NCBI GenBank assembly: GCA_934635545.1 | Contig: CAKTZN010000134.1 | Coordinates: forward strand, 1 to 5,284 | Reading direction: 5' to 3' | Source of the DNA: an uncultured Oscillospiraceae bacterium | GTDB lineage: Bacteria; Bacillota; Clostridia; Oscillospirales; Oscillospiraceae | Length of the DNA: 5,284 bases | Shown: positions 4,788 through 5,284 of the stretch, one piece after another | How the letters are laid out: the number at the start of each line of letters is the position of its first letter | Position numbering within the stretch: the stretch's first letter is position 1 | The notes under the pieces: model-generated | What the model saw: the letters and a program-made list of their open reading frames with translations, nothing else | What the model was told of the DNA's origin: nothing | Database searches by the model: none | Position numbers and translations under genes: made by a program

Positions 4788-5284
4788 ATGAAACAGTATT
4801 TTTCTTTTCAGTGGCACATCACCGATGAATGTGACCAGCGGTGCAAGCACTGTTATATTTTTTCTGAAAACTGCAACAAGAATCTGGATGCGATGTCTTG
4901 GCAGCAAATGCAGGACACTTTCTATAACTGCCTGGACTTCTGTGAGGTCTATGACCGTCTGCCGTATTTCTACATCACTGGCGGTGATCCGATTTTGCAC
5001 CCGGACTTTTGGAAGCTGTTGGAGTTGATGAAGCAGCACAGCGTTCCGTTTACGATCCTCGGCAATCCGTTCCACCTGACAGACGAGGTTTGCCGCCGCT
5101 TGAGAGAATACGGCTGCGAAAAATATCAGCTTTCCATTGATGGCCTGCGCCAGACCCACGATTGGTTCCGTAAGCCCGGTAGCTTTGATATTACGCTGGA
5201 GAAGATCGGCTGCATCAATCGGGCGGGTATCCGCTCCGTGGTGATGACCACCGTTTCCGGCACGAACATTGACGAGGTTCCCGG
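4788..5284 (+). CDS. Radical SAM peptide maturase, ACGX system (3'-truncated by window)
   Basis: ATG at 4788 with AAGGAGG (4776-4782) five bases upstream. 165 codons are visible and the frame is open to the window end. The cysteine motif C15-x3-C19-x2-C22 (ECDQRCKHCY) binds the 4Fe-4S cluster that cleaves SAM. GGDP (65-68) stands in for the usual GGEP SAM-binding motif, and LSIDG (115-119) is the conserved strand-4 region. This is the N-terminal half of the partial TIM barrel. A C-terminal SPASM domain with extra Fe-S clusters, usual in this group, would lie beyond the window. The gene follows the repeat-peptide gene by 103 bases on the same strand with no clear terminator between, so the two are probably one operon and the peptide the substrate. 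Membership of the radical SAM superfamily is certain; the reaction (such as thioether formation) is inferred from context. Confidence 0.9.
   Translation, partial: MKQYFSFQWHITDECDQRCKHCYIFSENCNKNLDAMSWQQMQDTFYNCLDFCEVYDRLPYFYITGGDPILHPDFWKLLELMKQHSVPFTILGNPFHLTDEVCRRLREYGCEKYQLSIDGLRQTHDWFRKPGSFDITLEKIGCINRAGIRSVVMTTVSGTNIDEVP

Noticed and set aside
4458..5159. 233-codon open frame on the minus strand
   Set aside because: It lies antisense to both the repeat peptide and the radical SAM gene, with low-complexity sequence produced by the 51-bp repeats and no motif of its own.

Overview
The window looks like chromosomal DNA of a GC-rich Firmicute of the gut Clostridia type (Oscillospiraceae or a relative). 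The reasons are the strong GGAGG ribosome-binding sites, the compact Rho-independent terminators, the lipobox lipoprotein and the gene content. No 16S or other taxonomic marker is present, so this is inference. The DNA has two parts of different character. Positions 1 to about 2470 are GC-rich (three 60-base rows I counted gave 72, 73 and 67 % GC). From about 2470 to the end GC is clearly lower (rows of 45, 47, 50, 52 and 55 %) and the genes are accessory.

Part one holds two housekeeping-type RNA genes on the plus strand. The first is the C-terminal two thirds of a beta-CASP metallo-beta-lactamase RNA-processing nuclease (1-1077), closed by a perfect 14-bp hairpin (1090-1120). The second is a TrmA/RlmD-family RNA uracil-C5 methyltransferase (1139-2764). 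Its normal end, ...HVETVVLLSK, is followed by about 94 extra residues encoded in lower-GC DNA. The composition change falls inside this gene, as expected if an element integrated at its 3' end.

Part two starts with a convergent HxlR-type regulator on the minus strand (2816-3142), with a near-consensus promoter. Diverging from it is a lipoprotein of the metallo-beta-lactamase fold with a degraded metal site (3354-4283). Next comes a 78-residue cysteine-rich repeat peptide (4448-4684), then the 5' part of a radical SAM enzyme (4788 to the window end). The peptide contains repeated Ala-Cys-Gly-Xaa motifs and lies just upstream of a CxxxCxxC radical SAM gene. This is the layout of the predicted 'ACGX' ribosomally made, post-translationally modified peptide (RiPP) system, with the repeat peptide as substrate and the radical SAM protein as maturase.

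The most interesting non-coding signal is that the lipoprotein gene and the peptide gene have homologous upstream regions of about 100 bp. These share a 25-bp perfect match preceded by GTTAC-N6-GTGMC boxes at an 11-bp period, plus smaller matches at the same offsets down to the ribosome-binding site. The two transcription units are therefore probably co-regulated, which ties the degenerate MBL-fold lipoprotein to the RiPP system. Between the peptide and maturase genes are two overlapping stem-loops that cannot form together and may set the ratio of peptide to enzyme.
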